Assembly (NCBI GenBank): GCA_030453005.1
Contig: JAKDLE010000279.1
Coordinates: 1 to 5,115, forward strand
Direction: 5' to 3'
Origin: Pseudonocardia sp.
GTDB taxonomy: Bacteria > Actinomycetota > Actinomycetes > Mycobacteriales > Pseudonocardiaceae
DNA: 5,115 nucleotides
Shown here piece after piece: positions 1-5,115 of the stretch (positions are counted from its first letter, which is position 1; every line of letters starts with the position of its first letter). The notes below the pieces were generated by a model. It made no database searches. It was not told the DNA's origin and was given only the letters and a program-made list of their open reading frames with translations. The position numbers and the translations under genes are program-made.

Positions 1-873
1 GCGGGTGCCCGGCGCCGACTGGGCCACCACGTCCAGGTCGCCGGAGAGCACGGTGGCCACCATCATGTAGCCGCCGCCGGACACGGCGTCGCGGTGCAGC
101 ACGATCGGCTCGACGCTGCCCGGCACCTGGATGGAGCCGATCGGGTAGGGCGCGTCGACGATGTTCGACGGGTCCTGGCCCGCGCCGAACGGCGGTTCGC
201 GGTCGACGGTGTCCAGCTCGGCGCCGGAGTAGCGGAAGCCGATGCGGTCGGCCACCGGGGTGAGCGTCCACGTCGTGTCGAGGAACGTGGCCCGGCCGTC
301 GGCGGAGAGCCGGTGGTCGTAGAGGCCCATCATCACGCGCACCTCGACGTCCTTCGAGTACGTCGTGCGCAGGTCGTCGGGCACGCGGCGCCCGACCGAA
401 CCGGAACCCGAGCCCACCGGGAGCACGTCCCCGGCCGCGAGCGGGCGCCCGGAGAAGCCACCGAGTGCGCCGAGGCCGTAGGTGGAGCGGCTGCCCAGCA
501 CCTCCGGCACGTCGACGCCGCCCGCCACCGCCAGGTAGGCGCGGGCGCCGCCCGCGAGGTAGGCGAAGGACAGCACGTCACCCGCGTCGACCGCGATCGA
601 CTCCCACTGCGGCCGCTCCTCGCCGTTGACCTTGGGCGCCATCGCCGCCCCGGTGACGGCGACGACCGCGGCGCGCGTGAACACCAGCTCGGGCCCCAGG
701 TAGACACACTCCAGCACGGCCGCGCCCTCGGGGTTGCCGACGAGCAGGTTGGCGGCGCGCAGCGAGTACTGGTCCAGCGCACCCGAGGGCGGGACGCCCA
801 GGTCGTAGTAGCCGGTGCGGCCTGCGTCCTGCACCGTGGTCGACAGCCCGGGCTTGCGCACCTCGATGGTCAT
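1..873 (-). CDS. pxpC: PxpC / KipA-family carboxyltransferase subunit (AHS2 domain), 3' end cut by window edge
   Basis: Open from an ATG at 873 to the left edge, giving 291 residues; the family is roughly 310-340 residues, so only the last few dozen are missing. Family hallmarks seen: STTVQDAGRTGYY (11-23), GVPPSGALD (26-34), NPEGAAVLE (47-55), VTGA (73-76), AYLAVAGGVDVPEVLGSRST (112-131), GRPLAAGD (142-149), DRIGFRYSG (209-217) and GSIQVP...PIVLHRD..SGGGY (246-269). In E. coli, PxpC works with PxpB and PxpA as the cytosolic ATP-dependent 5-oxoprolinase; the same fold is part of the carboxyltransferase domain of urea carboxylase. The start overlaps the pxpB stop as ATGA and has its own GGAGG, so the two should be made together and probably form a complex. 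Presence of a biotin carboxylase and carrier in the operon makes a biotin-dependent role as likely as plain 5-oxoprolinase. The label 'allophanate hydrolase subunit 2' seen on relatives is misleading. Family call is secure; substrate is unknown. Confidence -1.
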   Translation of the reverse strand, partial: MTIEVRKPGLSTTVQDAGRTGYYDLGVPPSGALDQYSLRAANLLVGNPEGAAVLECVYLGPELVFTRAAVVAVTGAAMAPKVNGEERPQWESIAVDAGDVLSFAYLAGGARAYLAVAGGVDVPEVLGSRSTYGLGALGGFSGRPLAAGDVLPVGSGSGSVGRRVPDDLRTTYSKDVEVRVMMGLYDHRLSADGRATFLDTTWTLTPVADRIGFRYSGAELDTVDREPPFGAGQDPSNIVDAPYPIGSIQVPGSVEPIVLHRDAVSGGGYMMVATVLSGDLDVVAQSAPGTR

Positions 874-1763
874 GCGAGCACCTCCAGCAGGCGGGCGTTG
901 TACCCGTCGGGGTCGTCGAGAAACGGGGCCAGGGCGAACTCCACCGGCCGCTGCGTGATCCGGAACGTGCCCGCCTCGACCTCGGCGAGGTAGGCGTCAT
1001 ACCGCTCGCGGTCGATGGGCGTGAACTTCACGATGTCACCGGGCCGGAAGAACACCAGGAAGTCGGCGAAGTCCGGCTGCGACTGCGTCGGGTCGTAGAT
1101 CGGCGCCGGGGTGATGCCGAACATCTGGTAGCCACCCGCGCCGCGCACCGAGTAGATGCAGGAGAAGCAGCCGCCGTAGCCGACGGTCTGCTTCGGGGTG
1201 TCGGTGCGCGGCCGCAGGTACTTGGGCACCACGATCTGCCGGTCCCGGGGCACCATCTGGTACTTGAACGGCAGCCCGGCGACGAACCCGACCATCGAGG
1301 TGAACCACGGCGACCCGGAGTGCGCGGCGATGAACTCCTCGACGTTCGCGAAGCCGTTGATCCGCGCCGCGTACTCGATGTCGGTGGCGTCGGGGTCCTG
1401 GTGGCGGTCGCGGAAACGCATCAGGGTCTCGGTGGTCCACGGGTCGCGGTAGAGCACCGGGATCTCCAGCACGCGGGTGGGCAGCGCGACGTCAGCGGCG
1501 TCCCCGACCTGCTTCTCGCAGTCCTTGAGCAGGGCCATGAGCGTGTGCGGTTCGAGCACGTCGGGGTCGTAGCGCACCTGGTAGGAGGCGTTGGCCGGGC
1601 AGATGTCGAGCAAGCCGTCGGGCCGCTGCTCCCGCAGCGCGCCCGTGATCGCCATGGCCCGGAAGTTGGCCGCCAAGCTCATCTCCTCGGCCAGCTCCAC
1701 GAAGATGAACTCGTCCCCGCCCCAGCTGTAGCGAGCGGCACCCGTCCCGGTCGTCACCGTCAT
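870..1763 (-). CDS. pxpB: Long-form PxpB / KipI-family carboxyltransferase subunit (AHS1 domain)
   Basis: A 297-residue protein, well above the ~220 of E. coli PxpB. Domain order: N-terminal KipI lobe (11-85) with GGDEFIFVEL and PANASYQVRYDPD (56-68); IPVLY (101-105); a divergent central core (139-216); a RPGDIVKF end strand (240-247); then a ~50-residue C-terminal extension (250-297). Compared with my recollection of E. coli PxpB, the GFxPGFPY loop is GFVAGLPF (159-166). The GGPQTGxYP segment is GGCFSCIYS (197-205), so two cysteines (199, 202) sit where Q-T-G is usual, and PGGW is AGGY. GGYQMFG and the C-terminal extension look more like the KipI half of urea carboxylase. The ATG at 1763 is chosen because it overlaps the preceding stop as ATGA and has GGAGG 7 bases upstream; the open frame to 2006 lies within the carboxylase gene. 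Expected to pair with PxpC. Family is certain; catalytic role and substrate are unresolved. Confidence -1.
   Translation of the reverse strand: MTVTTGTGAARYSWGGDEFIFVELAEEMSLAANFRAMAITGALREQRPDGLLDICPANASYQVRYDPDVLEPHTLMALLKDCEKQVGDAADVALPTRVLEIPVLYRDPWTTETLMRFRDRHQDPDATDIEYAARINGFANVEEFIAAHSGSPWFTSMVGFVAGLPFKYQMVPRDRQIVVPKYLRPRTDTPKQTVGYGGCFSCIYSVRGAGGYQMFGITPAPIYDPTQSQPDFADFLVFFRPGDIVKFTPIDRERYDAYLAEVEAGTFRITQRPVEFALAPFLDDPDGYNARLLEVLA
881..885 (-). promoter_or_regulatory. Ribosome binding site for pxpC
   Basis: GGAGG on the minus strand, 7 bases before the ATG at 873. It lies inside the last codons of pxpB (the LLEVLA end), so pxpC has its own ribosome entry in addition to the ATGA overlap. 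It supports the ATG at 873 as the start. Confidence -1.
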
Positions 1764-1770
1764 AGCCAAT

Positions 1771-1775
1771 CCTCC
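1771..1775 (-). promoter_or_regulatory. Ribosome binding site for pxpB
   Basis: GGAGG on the minus strand, 7 bases before the ATG at 1763. It decides the start among several upstream in-frame starts. It also matters because the frameshifted biotin carboxylase frame stops early, at 1930; this site could let pxpB be translated independently of coupling. Confidence -1.
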
Positions 1776-2089
1776 AGGGTCGACGTGTGGAACTCGCCCG
1801 CGGCGAACCACGGCTCGTCCAGCAGTGCACGGTGCATCGACGTCGTCGTGGCGACGCCGTCGACCTCCAGCTCGGCCAGCGCGCGGCGCGAGCGGCGGAT
1901 CGCCTCGTCGCGGTCGGCGCCCCAGACGATCACCTTGGCCAGCAGCGAGTCGTAGTACGGCGACACCGTGGAGTCGGGCTCCAGCCAGGTGTCGCTGCGC
2001 ACCCACGGCCCGGCGGGCAGGTGCACGCGCCCGACCGTCCCGGGTTGGGGCAGGAACCCCTTGTCCGGGTCCTCGGCGCAGATCCGGAA

Positions 2090-2091
2090 CC
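2090..2091 (-). other. Frameshift point in the biotin carboxylase gene (probable one-base deletion)
   Basis: On the minus strand the codons for GHAI are followed by GG TTC CGG ATC. The family motif here is GHAIE(C/F)RI, so GAG TTC CGG ATC is expected and one A (a T on the plus strand) is missing from the Glu codon between 2090 and 2091. Restoring it joins both halves with no other change. There is no slippery heptamer, so programmed frameshifting is unlikely. A single-base loss with otherwise intact coding on both sides points to a recent mutation or a read error. Confidence -1.
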
Positions 2092-3089
2092 GATCGCGTG
2101 CCCGCGGGCCTCCACGTCGGACTGGGCGAGCCGCAGCGGCTCGCCCGCCGCGATCCGCAACTGCTCGGCCACCAGGTCCACGCCCGTCACCAGCTCGGTC
2201 GTGGGGTGCTCCACCTGGATGCGCGTGTTCATCTCGATGAAGAAGTACTCGCCGGTGTCGTCGTCGACGAGGAACTCGACGGTGCCCGCGCTGCGGTAGC
2301 CCACCTCGCTCGCCAGCCGCACCGCCGAGCCCGTCATCGCCGCGCGCACCGTCTCGTCGATGCCCGGCGCGACGGCCTCCTCCACGACCTTCTGCCTGCG
2401 CCGCTGCAGCGAGCACTCGCGCTCGAACAGGTGCACCACGTCCGCGCCGTCGCCGAGGACCTGCACCTCCACGTGCCGGGCGCGGCGCACGAAGCGCTCC
2501 AGGTACATGCGGCCGTCGCCGAACGCGGTTGCGGCCTCGCGGGAGGCCTGCGGGAAACCGGTGCGCAGCGCGGCATCGTCGTCGACGACGCGGATGCCGC
2601 GCCCGCCGCCGCCCGCGGCGGCCTTGAGCATCACCGGGTAGCCGATCTCCGCGGCGGCCGCCACGGCGGCGTCGACGTCCGCGACGCCGCCGGGCGTGCC
2701 CGGCACCGTCGGCACCCCGGCCGCCTGCGCGACCTCGCGGGCGGCCACCTTGTCGCCCATCCGCTCGATAGTGGCCGCGTCCGGACCGACAAACGCCAAC
2801 CCCGCGTCCGCCACGGCCGCCGCGAACGCCGCCCGCTCGGAGAGGAACCCGTAACCCGGGTGCACGGCGTCGGCGCCCGCGTCCTTCGCCGCGGCCACCA
2901 GTGCGTCGATCAGGAGGTAGCTCTTCGCGGCGGGTGAGGGCCCGATGTGCACGGCGTGGTCGGCCAGCCGGACGTGCGGCGCCTGCGCGTCGGCGTCGCT
3001 GTGCACGGCCACCGTCTCGATGCCCAGGTCGCGGGCCGCGCGCACGATCCGCACCGCGATCTCGCCGCGGTTGGCGACGAGCAGGCGCC

Positions 3090-3332
3090 TCATGAATCGA
3101 TGACGGCGACGACCTGGCCCGCGTCCACCATGTCCTCGTTGTCCACCAGGAACTCCACGACCGTGCCCGCTGCGCCAGCGGGCACCTCGTGGAAGGACTT
3201 CATCACCTCCACCAGGCAGATGGTCTCCTCGGCGCCGACCGTCGCACCGGTGTCGGTGAACACCGGGCTGTCCGGGTCGGGGCGCCGGTAGAACACGCCC
3301 GGGATGGGGGAGACGACCTCGTGTCGGGCCAT
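3090..3332 (-). CDS. accB: Minimal biotin carboxyl carrier protein (AccB-like biotinyl domain)
   Basis: Only 80 residues, essentially the biotinyl domain alone; E. coli AccB is about 156 with an N-terminal dimerising region and a linker, both absent here. SPIPGVFYRRPDPDSPVF (8-25) keeps the protruding 'thumb' typical of AccB-type carriers. The biotin attachment site is CLVEVMKSF (39-47) with Lys45; the usual AMK is VMK, a variant also known in animal acetyl-CoA carboxylase, and the residue after Lys is Ser, not the common Met. G56-T57-V58 and the closing VVAVID strand complete the barrel. It should be biotinylated by a host biotin protein ligase (not in this window), accept carboxyl from the adjacent biotin carboxylase, and deliver it to the PxpB/PxpC-type carboxyltransferase; the last step is inference. 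ATG 3332 is supported by AGGAG 6 bases upstream; its stop overlaps the carboxylase start as ATGA. The symbol denotes family only, not a role in fatty acid synthesis. Confidence -1.
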   Translation of the reverse strand: MARHEVVSPIPGVFYRRPDPDSPVFTDTGATVGAEETICLVEVMKSFHEVPAGAAGTVVEFLVDNEDMVDAGQVVAVIDS

Positions 3333-3338
3333 GGGGAG

Positions 3339-3343
3339 CTCCT
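3339..3343 (-). promoter_or_regulatory. Ribosome binding site for the biotin carrier gene
   Basis: AGGAG on the minus strand, 6 bases before the ATG at 3332. It overlaps the TAG stop of pxpA (TAGGAG), so termination of pxpA and initiation on the carrier gene share the same bases. The 9-base gap here is the only intergenic space in the window. Confidence -1.
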
Positions 3344-4064
3344 AGGAGAGGTGGGGTCGCAGGGCGTCGCGCACGGCGGTGGCGAGCTCCACGGCGTTGG
3401 GGGTGTCGGAGTGCACGCACACGCAGTCGGCGCGCACCGGGATCTCGGTGCCGTCCACCGCGGTGGTGACGCCCTCGGTGACGGCGCGCAGCGCGCCCGC
3501 CGCCGACGTCTCCGGGTCGAATGCGTCGTGTGTGCGGGTGATGATCAGCGAGCCGTCGGGGCGGTAGTCGAGGTCGGCGTAGTACTCGGAGATGAACCCG
3601 GCGTCGCGTCCGCCCCAGACCTTCTCGTGCACGGTGCCCGCCATGCCCATCAGCGGCACGTCGAAGACGTCGGCGGCGTCGGCGATCGCGGCGGCGACCT
3701 CCTCGTCGCGCGCGGCCATGCCGTAGAGCGAGCCGTGTGCCTTGACGTGGTGCAGCTCCATGCCCTCGGCCTGCAGGAACGCGGTGAGCGCGCCCACCTG
3801 GTAGAGCACCGCCGCCGTCAGCTCCCCGCGGCCCAGCTTCATCTCGCGGCGGCCGAAGCCCTCCCGGTCGGGCAGCGACGGGTGCGCGCCGACCTCGACC
3901 CCGTGCCGCTTGGCCAGCGCCACGGTGGACGCCATCACCGACGGGTCCGAGGCGTGGAACCCGCACGCCACGTTCGCCAGCGTGACCAGCGGCATCAGGC
4001 CCTCGTCGTCGCCGCAGCGGTAGATCGAGAAGGCCTCGCCCATGTCGCAGTTGATGTCCACCAT
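3342..4064 (-). CDS. pxpA: PxpA / LamB-YcsF family protein (5-oxoprolinase subunit A-like)
   Basis: A 240-residue protein, matching the ~245 of E. coli PxpA. Family hallmarks seen: VDINCDMGEAF (2-12), LANVACGFHASDPSVM (29-44), VEVGAHPSLPDREGFGRR (56-73), LYQVGAL (87-93), HHVKAHGSLYGMAA (105-118), EYYADLDYRPDGSLI (160-174) and VCVHSDTPNA (215-224). The conserved Asp, His and Lys of these motifs are all present, so the protein looks intact. In E. coli PxpA acts with PxpBC to open 5-oxoproline to glutamate using ATP; the fungal relative LamB is linked to lactam use. Here it is the first of the Pxp set, one base overlapped with the molybdenum hydroxylase (TGATG) and followed by the carrier gene. 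ATG 4064 is chosen because homology begins there and AGGAGG lies 10 bases upstream; the longer frame to 4916 is antisense-free but out of frame with the upstream gene and shows no homology. It is probably the amide-opening partner; substrate could be another lactam. Confidence -1.
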   Translation of the reverse strand: MVDINCDMGEAFSIYRCGDDEGLMPLVTLANVACGFHASDPSVMASTVALAKRHGVEVGAHPSLPDREGFGRREMKLGRGELTAAVLYQVGALTAFLQAEGMELHHVKAHGSLYGMAARDEEVAAAIADAADVFDVPLMGMAGTVHEKVWGGRDAGFISEYYADLDYRPDGSLIITRTHDAFDPETSAAGALRAVTEGVTTAVDGTEIPVRADCVCVHSDTPNAVELATAVRDALRPHLS

Positions 4065-5115
4065 CACCGGTTCGCCTCCTGCTGTGACGATTCCTTCAGG
4101 GCCGATTCCTTCAGGGCCCGCCACACCTGCTGCGGCGTGGTCGGCATGTCCAGGTGCGTGACGCCCAGGTGCGCCACCGCGTCGATCACGGCGTTCACCA
4201 CGGCGGGCGACGAACCGATCGCGCCGGACTCCCCGATCCCCTTGACTCCCATCGGGTTGGTCGGCGACGGCGTCACCGTGGAGCCGAGCTCGATGTGCGG
4301 CAGGTCCGACGCCGCCGGGAAGTTGTAGTCGGCCAGCGTGGCCGAGGTCGGGTTGCCCACCTCGTCGAAGGTGGCCTCCTCGTAGAGGGCTTGCCCGATG
4401 CCCTGCGCGATACCGCCGTGCAGCTGCCCGGCCACGATCTCGGGGTTGACGACGTGCCCGCAGTCGTCCACCGCGACGAAGCGCCGGATCCGGGTGAACC
4501 CGGTCTCGACGTCGACCTCGGTGACGCAGATGTGGGTGCCGAACGGCCAGGTGAAGTTGGGCGGGTCGAACGTGTTGTCCGCGGTGAGCAGCGGTTCCAT
4601 GCCCTCGGGCAGGTTGTCGGCCAGGTAGGCGGCCATCGCCACCTCGCCGATGGTGACGCCCGCGCCGGTGCCCTGAACGGAGAAGCGGCCGTCGGAGAAC
4701 GACAGGTCGTCCTCCGCCGCCTCCAGCAGGTGCGCGGCGATCTTGCGCGCCTTGTCGACGACCTTGCCCGCGGCCAGGTGCACCGACACCCCGCCGACGG
4801 GGAGGCTGCGCGAGCCGTAGGTGTCGCGGCCGAACGGCGCCACCGCGGTGTCGGAGTGCAGCACCTCGACGTCGTCGGGGTGCACACCCAGCACGTCGGC
4901 GGCGATCTGCGACCACGCCGTCTCGTGCCCCTGCCCGTGCGGCGAGGTGCCGGTGACGACCTCGACCTTGCCGCTGACCAGCATCCGGACCGTCGCGGCC
5001 TCCCAGCCACCGCTCTGCAGGCGCACGCCGGCGGCCACCTTGGACGGGGAGAGCCCGCCGCTCTCGGTGAAGTTCCCGATGCCGATGCCGATCTGCACCG
5101 GGTGGCCGGACTCCC
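4064..5115 (-). CDS. Molybdenum hydroxylase large subunit (CoxL / xanthine dehydrogenase family), 5' part outside window
   Basis: The frame is open to the right edge; about 349 C-terminal residues of a family usually near 780-800 are present. It holds the second molybdopterin-binding half: GGWEAATVRM, then GTSPHGQGHETAWSQIAADVLG, HSDTAVAPFGRDTYGSRS, HLLEAAEDDL, PPNFTWPFGTHICVTEVD, FVAVDDCGHVVNPEIVAGQ, HGGIAQGIGQALYEEA and NPMGVKGIGESGAIGS. The catalytic Glu of the GxGE motif is codon 4231-4229. These enzymes hydroxylate a carbon, often next to a ring nitrogen, with water as oxygen source, working with FAD and 2Fe-2S subunits that are not in this window. The sequence is closest in style to CoxL-like proteins, but the active-site loop that separates true CO dehydrogenase (AYxCSFR) from other forms lies upstream, so a CO dehydrogenase name is not justified. 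The stop TGA overlaps the pxpA ATG by one base. The GTG at 5098 is internal: homologous coding continues beyond it. Confidence -1.
   Translation of the reverse strand, partial: ESGHPVQIGIGIGNFTESGGLSPSKVAAGVRLQSGGWEAATVRMLVSGKVEVVTGTSPHGQGHETAWSQIAADVLGVHPDDVEVLHSDTAVAPFGRDTYGSRSLPVGGVSVHLAAGKVVDKARKIAAHLLEAAEDDLSFSDGRFSVQGTGAGVTIGEVAMAAYLADNLPEGMEPLLTADNTFDPPNFTWPFGTHICVTEVDVETGFTRIRRFVAVDDCGHVVNPEIVAGQLHGGIAQGIGQALYEEATFDEVGNPTSATLADYNFPAASDLPHIELGSTVTPSPTNPMGVKGIGESGAIGSSPAVVNAVIDAVAHLGVTHLDMPTTPQQVWRALKESALKESSQQEANR
4075..4080 (-). promoter_or_regulatory. Ribosome binding site for pxpA
   Basis: A full AGGAGG on the minus strand, 10 bases before the ATG at 4064, embedded in the last codons of the hydroxylase large subunit. 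It fixes the pxpA start and shows that pxpA does not depend only on coupling through the TGATG overlap. Confidence -1.
4088..4118. repeat. 15-bp perfect tandem duplication in the 3' end of the hydroxylase gene
   Basis: Bases 4088-4102 and 4103-4117 are identical (unit CGATTCCTTCAGGGC, plus strand), with one further matching base. In the protein this gives ALKES twice, just after the conserved MPTTPQQVWRALK end of the family. Being a multiple of three, it keeps frame and lengthens the C-terminal tail by five residues. A replication-slippage product is the simplest reading; no function is evident. Confidence -1.

Larger units (their letters stand above)
1760..3093 (-). pseudogene. accC: Biotin carboxylase (AccC family), broken by a -1 frameshift
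   Basis: Biotin carboxylase uses ATP and bicarbonate to carboxylate biotin on a carrier protein. Residues 1-334 run in one frame: RRLLVANRGEIAVRI (2-16), HPGYGFLSE (78-86), K115, K157, the GGGGRG ATP loop (161-166), HVEVQ (207-211), E273, and EMNTRIQVEHP (287-297) holding the metal, catalytic Glu295 and Arg291 positions. At GHAI (331-334) the frame breaks; family homology resumes one base out as FRICAEDPDKGFLPQPG, continues through VRSDTW and SPYYDSLLAKVI, and ends at a TGA at 1760. Restoring one base gives ~444 residues, the normal AccC length. As read, translation ends at 1930 after 53 unrelated residues, losing the C-terminal lobe. QRRRQK (230-235) has Arg where E. coli has His236. ATG 3093 overlaps the carrier stop as ATGA, with no clear ribosome binding site of its own, so it probably depends on coupling. 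Its setting argues for a dedicated carboxylase, not housekeeping acetyl-CoA carboxylase. It may be a true pseudogene or a sequencing error. Confidence -1.

Noticed and set aside
1..1763. Allophanate hydrolase subunits 1 and 2, or KipI/KipA sporulation kinase inhibitors
   Set aside because: These are inherited names. Real allophanate hydrolase is an amidase-signature enzyme not found here, and no sporulation histidine kinase context is present.
1764..2006. An N-terminally extended PxpB starting at 2006
   Set aside because: The extra residues are out-of-frame reading of the biotin carboxylase C-terminal lobe; the ATG at 1763 has GGAGG and the family's N-terminus.
2085..2100. Programmed ribosomal frameshift in the biotin carboxylase
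   Set aside because: No slippery heptamer, stimulatory hairpin or internal Shine-Dalgarno spaced for it is evident, and AccC genes are not known to need one; a plain one-base deletion explains it fully.
1825..2937. Long plus-strand open frames (for example 94-993, 1825-2937, 3189-4328)
   Set aside because: They are antisense to confidently identified genes, are rich in Arg/Ala/Gly/His low-complexity composition typical of GC-rich shadow frames, and resemble no family.
3342..4916. Extended 524-residue frame in front of PxpA as a fusion protein
   Set aside because: Above 4064 this frame is out of register with the hydroxylase, reads as Arg/Gly-rich noise, and PxpA has its own ATG and AGGAGG at the usual family start.
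5096..5098. GTG at 5098 as the start of the hydroxylase gene
   Set aside because: Coding continues in frame to the window edge, the reading begins mid-domain for the family, and no ribosome binding site precedes it.
4064..5115. Naming the large subunit CoxL (true CO dehydrogenase)
   Set aside because: The diagnostic active-site loop lies outside the window and the operon context points to nitrogen heterocycles, so only the family can be stated.

Overview
This window reads as part of one minus-strand operon from a high-GC bacterium, most likely an actinomycete. The evidence is strongly G/C-biased third codon positions, strong GGAGG-type ribosome binding sites and ATGA-type gene overlaps. The genus cannot be fixed from this stretch. 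Nothing supports a gene on the plus strand; the long plus-strand ORFs are GC-rich antisense shadows.

In transcription order (right to left) the layout is as follows. 5115-4064 is the C-terminal ~45% of a molybdenum hydroxylase large subunit of the CO dehydrogenase/xanthine dehydrogenase family, running off the right edge. 4064-3342 is a LamB/YcsF protein (PxpA). 3332-3090 is a minimal 80-residue biotin carboxyl carrier protein. 3093-1760 is a biotin carboxylase (AccC family) broken by an apparent one-base deletion at 2090/2091. 1763-870 is a long-form PxpB (KipI/AHS1 family). 873-1 is PxpC (KipA/AHS2 family), running off the left edge. Neighbouring genes overlap by 1 or 4 bases, except for a 9-base gap before the carrier gene. 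There is therefore no non-coding stretch of any size, and no promoter or terminator is visible; the promoter must lie to the right of 5115.

Functionally, PxpA, PxpB and PxpC form the ATP-dependent 5-oxoprolinase of E. coli, which uses no biotin. Here the homologues are interleaved with a biotin carboxylase and a carrier protein. The PxpB has a long C-terminal extension, and its core glycine-rich motif is altered to CFSC. KipI/KipA-like domains also form the carboxyltransferase part of urea carboxylase, so the set resembles a split biotin-dependent carboxylase plus a LamB/YcsF partner. The linked molybdenum hydroxylase suggests a pathway (inference) in which hydroxylation next to a ring nitrogen makes a cyclic amide, which the carboxylase/PxpABC set then activates and opens. 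The substrate is not identifiable from sequence.

The main caveat is the frameshift in the biotin carboxylase. It is either a real inactivating mutation or a sequencing error in an otherwise well-preserved gene.
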